From Saturnia japonica (taxonomy: Eukaryota; Arthropoda; Insecta; Lepidoptera; Saturniidae), in NCBI GenBank assembly GCA_033032175.1, contig JAVKPJ010000051.1, forward strand, positions 30,813 to 94,812: a stretch of DNA of 64,000 bases, written 5' to 3'. The position numbers and the translations under genes are program-made. Position 1 is the first letter of the stretch, and every line of letters starts with the position of its first letter. Shown here piece by piece: positions 42,302-52,568 of this stretch. Below the pieces are notes generated by a model. The model saw only the letters and a program-made list of their open reading frames with translations. It made no database searches and was not told where the DNA came from.

Positions 42302-45300
42302 ATGTCTATTCGTATTCTCCAAGGGAATCTGAACCACTGTGCCAGTGCGCAGGACCTGCTAGTCCAAAGCATGGCACAGTGGTCAATCAGCGTCGCCGTG
42401 ATAGCCGAGCCATACTTCGTGCCGCCCCGAGATAACTGGGCGGGTAATCGAGATAGCTCGGTGGCCATCATTTCCCAGCCCGCCGCCGGCTCCCCGCCCT
42501 TTACTAACATCAAGGAGGGTCAGGGATACGTGGCGGCGCGTCTCGGCGACGTTGTGGTGGTGGGGGTGTATGCACCCCCTCGGTGGAGTCTCGCCGAATT
42601 TGAGGCTTTCTTGGTGGAGTTGGTCACTGTCGTCTCGGGCAGCCACCCTCACCCCGTCCTAGTCCTCGGGGACTTCAACGCCAAATCTACGGCTTGGGGT
42701 TCCCCATCCACGGATAATAGGGGTGAGGCGCTGGAAGAGTGGGCCGTAACATCAGGCCTACTCGTCCTTAACAGGGGCTCCATAAACACGTGCGTGCGAC
42801 CGCAGGGCGAATCCATAGTGGACATATCGTTCGCTAGCCCTGCAATAGCACGCCGTGTTCGGGACTGGAGAGTCCTGGAGGGGGTAGAGACACTTTCGGA
42901 CCATCTATACATACAATTCGAAGTGTCCGCTCAGACCACGGGACGACCGTCCCGAGAGCCCTGGAAGAGGACAGTCCACGTTGGGCTCTGGGACGCCTCG
43001 ATCGCGAGGTGTTCCTCGAGGCTGCCATCGTGCAAGCCTGGGTGATGGATGGAACACCCGAGAGGCCTGCCGATGTCGAAGATGGGGCGGAGCGACTGCG
43101 AGCCGCCGTGTCGCATATGTGTGACGCGGCGATGCCGAGAGTTGGGCGTCGTCCAGCTAAGCGCCAGGTGTACTGGTGGAACGCTGAAATCGCGCAGCTG
43201 CGCGCACTTTGCGTAGCAGCGCGCCGCCAGTACACCAGGATAAGGCGCAGACGACGTCATTCGCAGGTCGCAAGCCCCGGAGAGGCGGAGCTGCATGAGG
43301 GTTACAGAGCAGCTAAGCTCACCCTCCGACGGGCCATTGAGCGCGCAAAAGCTCTGGCCAGAGAGGAATTCCTGGAGACGCTCAATCGGGATCCGTGGGG
43401 GCCGCCCGTACAGGATGGTACGCGGCAAACTTCGCCAATGGGCCCCCCCGGTAACCCAGAGTCTCCAGTCAGAGTTCCTCGAGGAGGTGGTGAGCGCTCT
43501 GTTTCCCTCCAGGGAGGAGTTTTCACCTCCCCACATGGCTCCGCCCGCGGCCGAGCCCGACGTGGACCGAGACGACGTGCCCGACGTGACCCGGGAAGAA
43601 TTGAGGGCGGCGGTGAAACGCCTCGCGGCCAAAAACACCGCCCCAGGGCCCGACGGCCTGCCTGGTCGAGCGTGGGTCCTGGCCCAAGAGGTCCTCGAGC
43701 CCCGACTATTGGGACTCCTAAGCGTGTGTCTGGAGCAGGGCCGGTTTCCGTTGAAGTGGAAAACCGGCCGTCTAGTCCTGCTCCAAAAGCCGGGGCGCCC
43801 GGCGGACTCGCCGTCCGCGTACCGCCCCATTGTGCTGCTCGACGAGGTGGGCAAACTCTTCGAGAGAATGATTGCAAACCGCCTCGTCGGCCATTTAACG
43901 CACGTGGGGCCGGATTTGGCGGCGAACCAGTTCGGTTTCCGCAGAGGGCGCTCCACGATTGACGCGATCACGCAAGTGAGGAGTCTGGCGGAGGAGGCCA
44001 TTGTTCGGGGCGAGGTGGTGATAGCGGTGTCTTTAGACATCGCAAATGCCTTTAACACCTTGCCCTGGGCCACAATTAGAGAGGCGCTCCGATTTCACGG
44101 AGTGCCGTCCTACCTCCGCCGCATAGTCGGGGCGTACCTCTCCGAGAGGTATGTAGTCTTCCCGGGTCGGAGTGGAATGTGTCGGCGAGACGTCGTATCC
44201 GGTGTTCCCCAGGGGTCAGTTTTGGGCCCTCTTCTCTGGAACATCGGATACGACTGGGTGTTGCGCGGTGCGCTCCTCCGTGGCCTCAGTGTCGTGTGTT
44301 ATGCCGACGACACACTGGTCACGTCGAGAGCTAAGTCGCACCGCGAAGCCGCGATATTGGCAACCGCTGGGGTGGCACACGTCGTCGGTCGGATCCGGCG
44401 TCTGGGACTAAATGTGGCGCTGCAAAAATCTGAGGCTCTGTGTTTCCATGGGCCTCGGAATGCGCCACCGAGAGGGTCCCAGATCATCGTGGGAGGCGTC
44501 CCAATCGGCATCCAGTCCAATATGAAATATCTTGGACTCGTTCTGGATAGCCGATGGGACTTTGTAGAGCACTTCAGGCAGCTGACTCCCCGTCTTATGG
44601 GCGCTGCGGCCGCGTTAGCGCGGCTGTTGCCCAACCTTGGGTGTCCAAATTCCGCGTGCCGAAGGCTCTACATGGGGATCGTGCGGTCCATGGCCCTTTA
44701 CGGGGCCTCGGTGTGGGCTGAGAACCTGGCGGCCCGTAATATCGCCGCTCTGCGCAAACCGCAGAGAGCGATGACCGTCAGAGCAGCCCGGGGATATCGC
44801 ACGATCTCCTTCGAGGCGGCCTCCCTACTGGCCGGATCTCCGCCATGGGATCTGGAGGCGGAAGCCCTCGCGTCGCTCTACAGGTGGCGCGGCGAGGCGT
44901 TAAAGAGAGGAATACGACATGCGCCTCGTGAGATCGAGGCGCGAAGGGCAGAGCTGCACCAGATCCTGGTCATGGCGGAGTGGGACCGACGACTGGAGCA
45001 CCCCAGCGCCGGCGTGACGACCGTCGAGGCCGTGAGGCCTCATTTGACGGCATGGGTACGGAGGCGGCACGGCACCCTAACCTTCCGGCTGACGCAGGTG
45101 CTCTCGGGACACGGATGTTTCGGGAGTTACCTGTGTCGCATAGGCCGAGAGCCAACGACTGGGTGCCATCATTGTGGCTGCGCGGTCGATAACGCGCAGC
45201 ACACATTGGCCGCCTGTCCCGCATGGGACTCGTCACGCCGCGACCTCATCGCGGCTATAGGGCCCGATCTCTCACTCCCGACCGTCGTTTCGTCCATGGT

Positions 45301-45460
45301 TGCGAGTGAGAGCGGGTGGAACTCCGTCGCCTCATTCTGCGAGGACGTCATGCTCGCAAAGGAGGCGGCGGAGAGGGAGAGGGAGCAGACGTCAGAGCTT
45401 CCCTCCCGCGGTCGACGAACCCGGCGGCGCAGGGTCAGGAATGACCTCCTGCCGCCGTAA
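42302..45460 (+). pseudogene. C1 ORF2, frameshifted
   Basis: The endonuclease domain is open from the ATG (GDFNAK, SDH). Near 42945-42970 two G are lost and one base is gained relative to C2, and near 43400 one G is gained (TGGGGGCC against TGGGGCC). This divides the gene into three frames. RT motifs (APGPDG, SLDIANAFNTLPW, GVPQGS, YADD near 44300) and the C-terminal zinc motif are all present in the last frame, which is open from about 43404 to 45460. Encoded sequence is almost the same as C2 and D ORF2. Confidence 0.88.
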
Positions 45461-45784
45461 AAACGGCCTGCGGGCGTCGGACGCGGGCACGTCCTTCGCC
45501 CTTGCAGCTAATGCACAGGCCCGAGGCGTGGCGCATCAGTGTTCGATGCGCCCCTCGTAGGTTCGTCGGAGGGTGTCACACACCTCGACCCCTCAGACCG
45601 CTGAAGGTGGCCCCGCATGAGGGGCCTACACCCGTCGGGCGAGTAGAAGTAATGCGTAAGCTGTCCCTACTCCCCGGCCAAATGGGTGAAAGAGGAACAC
45701 CGTGGGGTTTTAGTCAGTAAGAGTCTGACATACCCCTCTCGAGCTGCCCGGCTCGGGAGGCGGATCCATGCAGGATTTCCCCAC

Positions 45785-45786
<2 letters not shown>
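45461..45786 (+). promoter_or_regulatory. C1 3' UTR
   Basis: Same hairpin set as C2. The GGCCCC/GGGGCC hairpin has loop GCATGA instead of TTATGA, a change confined to the loop. The tail occupies 45703-45786. Confidence 0.7.
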
Positions 45787-45815
<29 letters not shown>

Positions 45816-45817
<2 letters not shown>

Positions 45818-45830
45818 TTAGGTTACAGGA
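45816..45830 (+). repeat. Target-site duplication of C1, right copy
   Basis: GGTTAGGTTACAGGA. The last five bases belong to the truncated B2 element, so B2 was in place before C1 inserted. Confidence 0.85.
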
Positions 45831-46283
45831 GACGTGCGGCGAGCTCCCCATGGTACTGGCACTATATGGGTGCGTTGCCCGGTGGCAGCTGCGAAGAAGG
45901 TGGCGCAAGAGCGTCGACTCTTACTCGGGTGGGTAGCTGTGCAGGTGAAACTGCTGCAGCCTAAGGCTTCAAGGTGTTTCCGCTGTCTAGAAGCTGGGCA
46001 CATAAAACAGCGTTGCGTGGCATCAGTGGACCGCAGCGAACTCTGCTTCCGCTGTGGCAAAACTGGCCACAAGGCTGCTGAATGTTTTGCAGATCCACAC
46101 TGCCCAGTGTGTGCGGATGCAAAAAGGTTGGCGAACCACAGGCTAGGTAGCAATGCCTGTATCTCCTCGACAAGGAAAGGGGGTAAAGGGTCAAAAAAGG
46201 GCCACACCCCTAGCAATGTTGCAGCTACTGCTGAACCCAGAGACTCTGTCAGTCCTGAGGAAGAGCTGGATATAGACGGCTAG
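45828..46283 (+). pseudogene. B2 ORF1, C-terminal fragment
   Basis: Open in frame from the truncation point to TAG 46281. It encodes the end of the gag core and all three zinc knuckles (CFRCLEAGHIKQRC, CFRCGKTGHKAAEC and a CX2C...H...C). No start codon of its own is convincing. Compared with B1 it lacks five codons near 45877, where B1 reads GCGGGCAACGGCCCG. Confidence 0.85.
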
Positions 46284-46291
46284 AAATTAAT

Positions 46292-49200
46292 ATGGCCCAT
46301 AAGTTCCTCCAGGCTAACATCAATCACTCGGCTGTGGCTCAGGATATTTTGGTTCAAACTATGGCCGAGTGGTCGATCCAGGTGGCGGTGGTGGCTGAGC
46401 CCTACTATGTCCCTCCCAGGGATAACTGGGTTGGGGATGTGACGGACACAGTAGCCATTGTCTCTGTGCCGTCAGTCGGAAATCCTATTCTGACTATAAA
46501 AAGGAAGGGCTCCGGCTACGTTGCGGCTCAATGGGGGCAGATAGTAGTCATTGGAGTATATTTTTCACCCAACAGGACCCTTGCTGAGTTCGAAACATTC
46601 CTCAGCGATCTTGGAGCTTTTATCGGACAGACTTTACCCTGTCCTGTCTTGTTGGCAGGGGATTTTAACGCCAAGTCATCGGTGTGGGGATCACCTGTCA
46701 CCGATGGGCGGGGCAGGGCATTACATGAATGGACAATAGTCACCGGCCTCTCTGTCATCAACAGAGGCTCGGCGAATACCTGTGTGCGACAGCAGGGAGG
46801 GTCCATTATTGACCTTACATTTGCCTCCCCTGCTGTAGCAAGACGTATAAGGGACTGGAAAGTCGTGGAGGAGACTGAAACCCTATCAGACCATCTCTAC
46901 ATCAGGTTTGATGTCTGCTTCTTACCAACGACCCCAGTCCCAAACCCGGATTCGACATCGACCCCCAAGTGGGTCCTAAAAAACCTGAAAAGAGACATCG
47001 TGGTTGAGGCTTCGATAGTTGCATCCTGGCCACCACTACCGGACGGACCTGTGGACGTCGCTAGAGAGGTGGACTGGTTCCGGGGAACCATGACGCGCAT
47101 CTGTGACGCCGCCATGCCCAGGGCTCGGGCTCGGCCTCCTAGGCGACAGGTGTATTGGTGGTCTCAGGAAATTTCACAATTGCGGGTTTCGTGCGTAGCC
47201 GCGAGACGCCAATATGCCAGGCACCGTAGACTTCGACAGGGTCGGGATGCGACTGTTGAGGCACAACTATACACAGGCTATAAGGATGCTAAGAAGGCTC
47301 TCCAGATTGCTATTAAAAGAGCTAAAGCTAGGGCGAGGGAAGAGCTTATGGAGACTCTGGACGGTGATCCGTGGGGACGCCCCTACCGTATGGTGTTGGG
47401 TTTTCTGCGCCCCTGGGTTCCCCCGATCACTCAGAGTCTCGAACCCCTGCTACTGGAGAATATAATGTCCTCGTTGTTCCCGCAAAGGACGGAGTACTCG
47501 CCACCTTTTAGGGCCTTGACCAGTTTTTCGGGATCAAACGCTGCCGAAGGTGTGCCTCCAGTGACTGAGGCAGAACTAGACGTGGCCGTGAGACGGCTCC
47601 GAGCGAAAAACACTGCTCCGGGGCCTGACGGAGTTCCAGGCCGCGTCTGGGTTCTTGCAATTGACGAATTGGAGGAGAGACTCAGACGGCTGTTTAACGG
47701 CTGTCTAGAGACAGGACAGTTTCCTCCCCAATGGAAAACAGGCCGGCTTGTTCTGTTACGGAAGCAGGGACGCGCTGCAGACTCTCCGTCAGCTTACCGT
47801 CCAATAGTCTTGCTGGACGAGGCTGGAAAGTTGTTTGAGCGAATCATTGTGCGGCGGCTGGCTCAACATCTGGTCGGGATAGGGCCTGACCTCTCAGCGG
47901 TGCAGTTTGGTTTCAGAGAGGGCCGTTCGACGATCAACGCGATTTTACGCGTCAAGGCCCTCTCGGATGAAGCAGTTTCCCAGGGTGGAGTGCTGTTGGC
48001 TGTGTCATTGGACATAGCCAACGCTTTCAACAGCCTCCCCTGGAAATGTATCATGGAGGGACTGAAGTACCATGGGGTACCTTTATATCTGCGTCGTTTA
48101 ATCGGGTCCTACTTAGAAGGTAGACATGTAACATACGTCGGACAGGATGGACGAACCCATCAGAGAGGGATTTCGCGCGGTGTTCCACAGGGGTCAGTAC
48201 TTGGCCCACTCCTGTGGAACATCGGGTATGATTGGGTACTGCGTGGCGTACTACTGCCTGGTGCTGCTGTTACATGTTACGCCGATGATACCCTTGTGAC
48301 TGCGCGTGGTAAAACTATCCGGGACGCTATACGATTAGGCACGGTGAGTGTGGCACAGGTGGTTAGAAGGATCCGGCTACTTGGGCTTGAGGTGGCTCTC
48401 AACAAAACGGAAGCTATATGTTTTCACGGGCCTCGAAGAGCACCTCCTTTGGACACACACATAATTGTCGGTGGAGTCCGCATTGATGTGGGCTCCAAAA
48501 TGAAGTATTTAGGACTTACATTAGATAGTCGTTGGAAGTTTGAGGAGCATTTCCGTCTGCTGGGCCCTAAGGTTATGCGCTGTGCTTCTGCGCTCTCAGG
48601 CCTTTTGCCCAATCTTGGTGGAACTGGTGCCGGATGCCGTTCCCTATATATGGTAGTAGTGCAATCGATGGCTCTGTATGGGGCCCCAGTTTGGCATGGA
48701 TCCTTGACATCGGGTAGTGTCGCCATTTTGCGGAAATTGCAGCGGTTGATGGCACTCAGAGTTATTCGTGGTTATCGCACGGTGTCTTATGAGGCTGCGT
48801 GCCTGCTGGCGTGCACGCCGCCTTGGCAGCTCGTTGCTCACTCACATGCTGAGCTCTATAACTGGTGCGCCGAGAGGGCCGCTCGGGGCGAGAACATTGC
48901 TCCAAGAGAAAAGGAAATGCGTAGAATCCATCTAAGGGAAGTGATGCTGCGATCATGGCAGGAAGATTTGGCCTTACCTAGTGCTGGCCACGTTACAATC
49001 GATGCAGTCCGCCCAGTGTTCTGGGAATGGGTGAACAGAGCGCACGGATCGCTTACATACCGGCTAGTACAGATTCTGACTGGCCACGGCTGTTTTGGCA
49101 AATACTTACACCAGATTGTCAGAAAGGAGTCAACACCCAGATGTCACCACTGTAATAGCGAGCTAGACACAGCCCAGCACACGTTCCAGCTATGCCGAGC

Positions 49201-49450
49201 GTGGGCTGAAGAGCGTACTGCGCTAGCGTTTGTTGTGGATAATGATCTCTCTCTACCGGCTGTGGTTCAATCCATGGTTGGTGGAGAGAGGTCATGGAAT
49301 GCAGTCGTCTCATTTTGTGAGACCGTTCTATCACGCAAGGAAGAAGCGGAAAGAGAAAGGGAGAGAGCGGTCGATGCACCTATGGACCGTCGTAGGAGAT
49401 CCGGTCGCGGAAGAAGGGATGGAGGCAGATTTCACCAGATGCCTCCATAA
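46292..49450 (+). CDS. B2 ORF2, endonuclease/reverse transcriptase, intact
   Basis: 1052 residues without interruption. Domains: apurinic-type endonuclease at about 1-225 (ANINHS start, GDFNAKSSVWGSP loop, SDH), a linker rich in basic residues with the conserved RQVYWW motif, RT at about 440-760 (NTAPGPDG, SLDIANAFNSLPW, GVPQGSVLGPLLWN, CYADD), a C-terminal CHHC...H...C zinc motif and an Arg-rich end. It should nick telomeric repeats and reverse-transcribe element RNA. The ATG follows the ORF1 stop by eight bases, without the TAATG overlap of other families. Because the element lacks its 5' end, expression would depend on an outside promoter; its source family is clearly still close to functional. 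Protein differs widely from the C/D ORF2. Confidence 0.93.
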   Translation: MAHKFLQANINHSAVAQDILVQTMAEWSIQVAVVAEPYYVPPRDNWVGDVTDTVAIVSVPSVGNPILTIKRKGSGYVAAQWGQIVVIGVYFSPNRTLAEFETFLSDLGAFIGQTLPCPVLLAGDFNAKSSVWGSPVTDGRGRALHEWTIVTGLSVINRGSANTCVRQQGGSIIDLTFASPAVARRIRDWKVVEETETLSDHLYIRFDVCFLPTTPVPNPDSTSTPKWVLKNLKRDIVVEASIVASWPPLPDGPVDVAREVDWFRGTMTRICDAAMPRARARPPRRQVYWWSQEISQLRVSCVAARRQYARHRRLRQGRDATVEAQLYTGYKDAKKALQIAIKRAKARAREELMETLDGDPWGRPYRMVLGFLRPWVPPITQSLEPLLLENIMSSLFPQRTEYSPPFRALTSFSGSNAAEGVPPVTEAELDVAVRRLRAKNTAPGPDGVPGRVWVLAIDELEERLRRLFNGCLETGQFPPQWKTGRLVLLRKQGRAADSPSAYRPIVLLDEAGKLFERIIVRRLAQHLVGIGPDLSAVQFGFREGRSTINAILRVKALSDEAVSQGGVLLAVSLDIANAFNSLPWKCIMEGLKYHGVPLYLRRLIGSYLEGRHVTYVGQDGRTHQRGISRGVPQGSVLGPLLWNIGYDWVLRGVLLPGAAVTCYADDTLVTARGKTIRDAIRLGTVSVAQVVRRIRLLGLEVALNKTEAICFHGPRRAPPLDTHIIVGGVRIDVGSKMKYLGLTLDSRWKFEEHFRLLGPKVMRCASALSGLLPNLGGTGAGCRSLYMVVVQSMALYGAPVWHGSLTSGSVAILRKLQRLMALRVIRGYRTVSYEAACLLACTPPWQLVAHSHAELYNWCAERAARGENIAPREKEMRRIHLREVMLRSWQEDLALPSAGHVTIDAVRPVFWEWVNRAHGSLTYRLVQILTGHGCFGKYLHQIVRKESTPRCHHCNSELDTAQHTFQLCRAWAEERTALAFVVDNDLSLPAVVQSMVGGERSWNAVVSFCETVLSRKEEAERERERAVDAPMDRRRRSGRGRRDGGRFHQMPP

Positions 49451-49769
49451 TAAACCTCCAGGCGATGGATGCGGGGGCGTCCATTGCCGTGTAACGGAGG
49501 TCCCGTGAAGGAGAAGCACGGGTTGCCGCTGCTTCTAGAAGAAGCTTGGGAGAGGAGATGTCTCTCCCCGAGACGGGGGTCCCCGTTTATACCATCTACG
49601 GGTGACCCAAGCGCGTGAGCAGGGTAGCGGTCGTTTGCTTACCGCCTTTCCCGCGACCCTGCCCACATACGCGCCGATGCGGCCATGGGGTTTTAGCCGG
49701 TAAGAGTCCGGCATAACCCTCTCGCTGTCCCCCGATGGCGGGAGGTGTATCCAATGCAGGATTTCCCCA

Positions 49770-49772
<3 letters not shown>
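49451..49772 (+). promoter_or_regulatory. B2 3' UTR and tail hairpins
   Basis: Starts with a GGCGATGGA/TCCATTGCC hairpin (about 49460-49490). The tail (49686-49772) has GCCGG/CCGGC (49696-49700 with 49708-49712), a 12-bp second stem closed by CCCC, and ATCC/GGAT around AATGCA. Relative to B1 the second stem has two base changes, both still paired as G-U. Confidence 0.75.
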
Positions 49773-49840
<68 letters not shown>

Positions 49841-49842
<2 letters not shown>

Positions 49843-49854
49843 TTAGGTTAGGTT
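49841..49854 (+). repeat. (TTAGG)n spacer
   Basis: GGTTAGGTTAGGTT between the B2 poly(A) and GTCGG. The right part lies in the D target-site duplication. Confidence 0.9.
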
Positions 49855-49859
49855 GTCGG
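49846..49859 (+). repeat. Target-site duplication of D, left copy
   Basis: GGTTAGGTTGTCGG lies directly before D. The identical 14 bases follow the D poly(A) at 56075-56088, where GTCGG is the truncated start of C3. This sets the D start at GGGGTCGCGC. Confidence 0.85.
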
Positions 49860-50226
49860 GGGGTCGCGCAGGCGTGATGAGGTACTTGTATCTTTGATCT
49901 GCAGGAGGTGGACCCTCAGGCGCAATACAGTTCTTTCCTTTAGGAGAGAGCCTTAGCCTGCCACCTCAAGACCGTAGTGCGTGGTGAAGAGCCACATCCT
50001 TCTCGAGGTGACCCTGTCTCGCTGAACACTACGGATCTAGGCTGGAGAGCCGATAAACACTCCTGGGTGTGGCGTGTGAGCAGCGCACTCAGTACCGGGT
50101 TGGGGCCGATGAGGGCTCAAGTTGAGTCCCAAGGGCCCAGTTCCGGAGAGCGGCTGGCGGGATTGGTTGCCTTCATACCGATCCCGGCTGGCGCACTGCG
50201 AACTAGACGGAAAGTAAGTAACGAAG
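49860..50226 (+). promoter_or_regulatory. D 5' UTR, A/B-type leader
   Basis: Conserved with A2, A3 and B1. Possible long-range pairings of HDV-like topology are GGGGTC with GACCCT, GCAGGC with GCCTGC (in TTAGCCTGCC) and a hairpin TCTTTCC/GGAGAGA between them, but P3 and the catalytic-core sequence are not standard. No promoter motif is identifiable. Only one leader module follows, and it lies inside ORF1. Confidence 0.55.
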
Positions 50227-52563
50227 ATGGATAGTGCAAGATTCCAAAAATCACTACCCCAGGAGGGTACCAGAAATGGAGAATCCCTCCCCGAGCTTAG
50301 CTCGGGCTGCCCCACGTTTTCTGGGGGGGGCAAAATTTTGCGTGATTCCGATGTAACAACGACAAACTTGGCAAGAACATTGACTTTCGATTCTGCATGC
50401 GATTTGGATAAATATGGTACGGGAGCGGGGATTGTCCCCAAGTCTGGCGTCGTAGAGCCAGAGAAGGAAGGTCATAGCGGGACGGCTGTTCCCGTTGTAA
50501 TCATTGAGAGGAGTGCATCGTTGGACCGCTTATCGGTTACTAGTAATTCCAGCGTGGGCACAATGGTATCGGTTATGTCTGATGACGATATTCCTAGCGG
50601 TACCTTTTGGCGAAGGAAAAGGAAGCCAGAAGACCCTGACCCTCCGCAACCGTCGGACCCGGCGTTGGTAGATGAGTCCTCTCCGGCCCTAAAGAAGGTC
50701 GCGGTCACTAAAAGAGGCAGAGGTCGCCCTCCAACAACTGGGGAATACGTCGGGATGGTAAAGCTACAATCCGAGTACCTGCGTCTTAAAGAGGAGGGTA
50801 TCCGACTCGCAGCCGAGGAGGACGTGGCAAGGATGGCTTCACGTGCGTGCCACAGTAGGGCTTCGAAAGAGATCGCCACCGCCCCGGAGGAGGAGCTCTC
50901 CTCCCAATTAACCGAGAGGGTGATGGGTGACGTTGAAGTGATCCTTAAAGTTGCCCAAAAATCACACAACTTGAAGGGCACGTTTACAAAAGCCCTCAAA
51001 GATGCGGCTGCATCCATTAAGGACGCAGTCGTAAAATATAGTAGTCGGACCACCACTGAAGAGTTGGAGAGGGTCCAAGCTGCATACACGCGGGTAGAGG
51101 AGACAAACAGAAGACAGGCAGAAGAACTGGCAGAGCTCCGCAAAGAGCTCGCGGAGTTAAGAGCGGACTTCTTGAAGGTCCGCATGCCAGTGCCCGAACC
51201 CAGCGTCTCTTCCGTTGTCGCGCCACCCTCTTCATCTCCAAGAAGGCTTTCGAGGGAAGAGTTTCCTCCTTTGCCGCAGAGGCAACAAGGGCGTCCTCGG
51301 AGTGGCACTTCGGATATTGATGGGAAATTTAGGGAGATTCTCAATATAATGAGTGCGCGCTTCGAGGCGTTGGAGGATAGGCTCCTCCCGGAACAACGAC
51401 TCCGCCCTCCTTTAGCGGCGGATAGAAAGGCTGCACAGCTCACGGCGAAACCGCTAGCTCCCGAAACTCGGCCTCCACGGCTGGCAGACTCCCGGCAAGC
51501 GACTGCGAAGAAGAGCAGCCAGAAGGTAGGGAAAGCAGTACCAAAGTCGGCTGCACCCGATTCTCGTCCCCCCTCCTACAGCGAGAAGTTAGCTGCTCCC
51601 AAGTCCTCCGAGGGGGAATGGGTATTAGTCGGTAAGGGGGGTAAAAAGGCGGCTATATCAAAGAAGGCCAAGCCCAAGGCAGCGCCTCCTAAGAAAAAGG
51701 GTAAGAAGACCCGTAAGATTCGTTCCCCGAAATCCACTGCAGTGGTGATCACGTTGCAGTCGGAGGCGGCAACGAGAGGTCTTACATATAAGGAGGTACT
51801 GGCAAAGACCTGGGAAAGCGTGGACCTAGGCAGCCTCGGAATTGAGGGCGTTAACTACAGGAGGGCGGTGACAGGAGCAGCCATACTGGAGTTACCCGGC
51901 GTCGACAGCAACGAAAAGGCTGATGCTCTGGCAGATAAAATTAGGCTGTCCTTCCCAGTGGAGGATATTAGGGTATCCAGGCCGGTAAGAAGCGCAAGCG
52001 TGCGCATCTCAGGACTCGACGACTCGGTCACGGTCGAGAAACTAATCGCAGCCGTCGCCTCAGCTGGGGAATGCCCGCCTGGACAAGTGAAATGTAGCGA
52101 CCCGCGTCCTGGACCTGATGGGACAGGAACAGCTATAGTAACCTGTCCAGTAGCGACAGCAAAGAAGCTTGGCGATGGCCGACGGTTACTGGTGGGATGG
52201 GTGTCGGCGCGGGTGAAGATCCTGCAGCCTCGCCCACAACGGTGTTTCCGTTGCTTCCAGAGTGGCCACGTAGGGGTAAAATGTCCCTGCGAAGTTGACT
52301 ACAGTCAGCTGTGTTATCGCTGTAGTCAACCGGGCCACAAAGCCGGAGGTTGTACAGCGGATCCGCATTGTGCTGTATGCGCACGAGCGAATAAACCGAC
52401 GGGACATCGGATGGGCAGCAGAGCTTGTGTTGAGCCGACACCCAAGACGAAGAAAGGAAGAAGGGGAAGGAGGGGAAAAGCCCCGACACAACCCCTGACC
52501 TCGTCGGCTGTTCCTAAAGCGCCGACGACGGTCCAGACGGAGGAGATGGAAGAAGCTAATTAA
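50227..52563 (+). CDS. D ORF1, gag-like nucleic-acid-binding protein, intact
   Basis: 778 residues. The start ATG is the first in frame and matches MDSA[RK]F in A2/A3. Residues 1-40 form the leader module (LPQEGT, GCPTFSGGGK). An AT-hook-like KRGRGRPP is at 162-169. A Glu/Lys/Arg/Leu-rich coiled coil follows at about 180-320, then a Ser/Pro/Lys linker with long basic stretches (about 420-500) and a gag core (about 500-660; RISGLDDSVTVEKL). Zinc knuckles are C673-C676-H681-C686, C696-C699-H704-C709 and a wider C715-C718-H727-C734. Expected roles are RNA binding, particle assembly and telomere targeting. Two stops in a row end it (TAA, then TAA at 52564 overlapping the ORF2 ATG). Confidence 0.93.
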   Translation: MDSARFQKSLPQEGTRNGESLPELSSGCPTFSGGGKILRDSDVTTTNLARTLTFDSACDLDKYGTGAGIVPKSGVVEPEKEGHSGTAVPVVIIERSASLDRLSVTSNSSVGTMVSVMSDDDIPSGTFWRRKRKPEDPDPPQPSDPALVDESSPALKKVAVTKRGRGRPPTTGEYVGMVKLQSEYLRLKEEGIRLAAEEDVARMASRACHSRASKEIATAPEEELSSQLTERVMGDVEVILKVAQKSHNLKGTFTKALKDAAASIKDAVVKYSSRTTTEELERVQAAYTRVEETNRRQAEELAELRKELAELRADFLKVRMPVPEPSVSSVVAPPSSSPRRLSREEFPPLPQRQQGRPRSGTSDIDGKFREILNIMSARFEALEDRLLPEQRLRPPLAADRKAAQLTAKPLAPETRPPRLADSRQATAKKSSQKVGKAVPKSAAPDSRPPSYSEKLAAPKSSEGEWVLVGKGGKKAAISKKAKPKAAPPKKKGKKTRKIRSPKSTAVVITLQSEAATRGLTYKEVLAKTWESVDLGSLGIEGVNYRRAVTGAAILELPGVDSNEKADALADKIRLSFPVEDIRVSRPVRSASVRISGLDDSVTVEKLIAAVASAGECPPGQVKCSDPRPGPDGTGTAIVTCPVATAKKLGDGRRLLVGWVSARVKILQPRPQRCFRCFQSGHVGVKCPCEVDYSQLCYRCSQPGHKAGGCTADPHCAVCARANKPTGHRMGSRACVEPTPKTKKGRRGRRGKAPTQPLTSSAVPKAPTTVQTEEMEEAN

Positions 52564-52568
52564 TAATG
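52561..52568 (+). promoter_or_regulatory. Stop-restart site between D ORF1 and ORF2
   Basis: TAATAATG: the ORF1 stop is TAA 52561-52563, a second in-frame TAA is at 52564-52566, and the ORF2 ATG is at 52566-52568. Termination-coupled reinitiation at UAAUG is established for Bombyx SART1; the tandem stop is a variation on it. Confidence 0.8.

Larger units (their letters stand above)
39639..45815 (+). mobile_element. SART-like element C1, full length, frameshifted
   Basis: Runs from GGGGTGCG to poly(A) 45787-45815 and is flanked by a 15-bp direct repeat. The 5' UTR differs from the A/B/D type and starts with an HDV-like ribozyme fold. Both ORFs are nearly intact, with two frameshifts in ORF1 and two or more in ORF2. 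The 3' UTR is 45461-45786. Confidence 0.93.
45826..49840 (+). mobile_element. SART-like element B2, 5'-truncated, ORF2 intact
   Basis: Begins inside B-type ORF1 at CAGGAGACGTGCGG, directly after GGTTAGGTTA, as expected from incomplete reverse transcription. It keeps the ORF1 zinc-knuckle end, a complete ORF2, the B-type 3' UTR and a 68-base poly(A) (49773-49840). Confidence 0.92.

Noticed and set aside
43302..44073. Long minus-strand frames opposite RT (up to 380 codons)
   Set aside because: They mirror the codon structure of a GC-rich ORF2 and recur at the same place in every copy. No known family resembles them.
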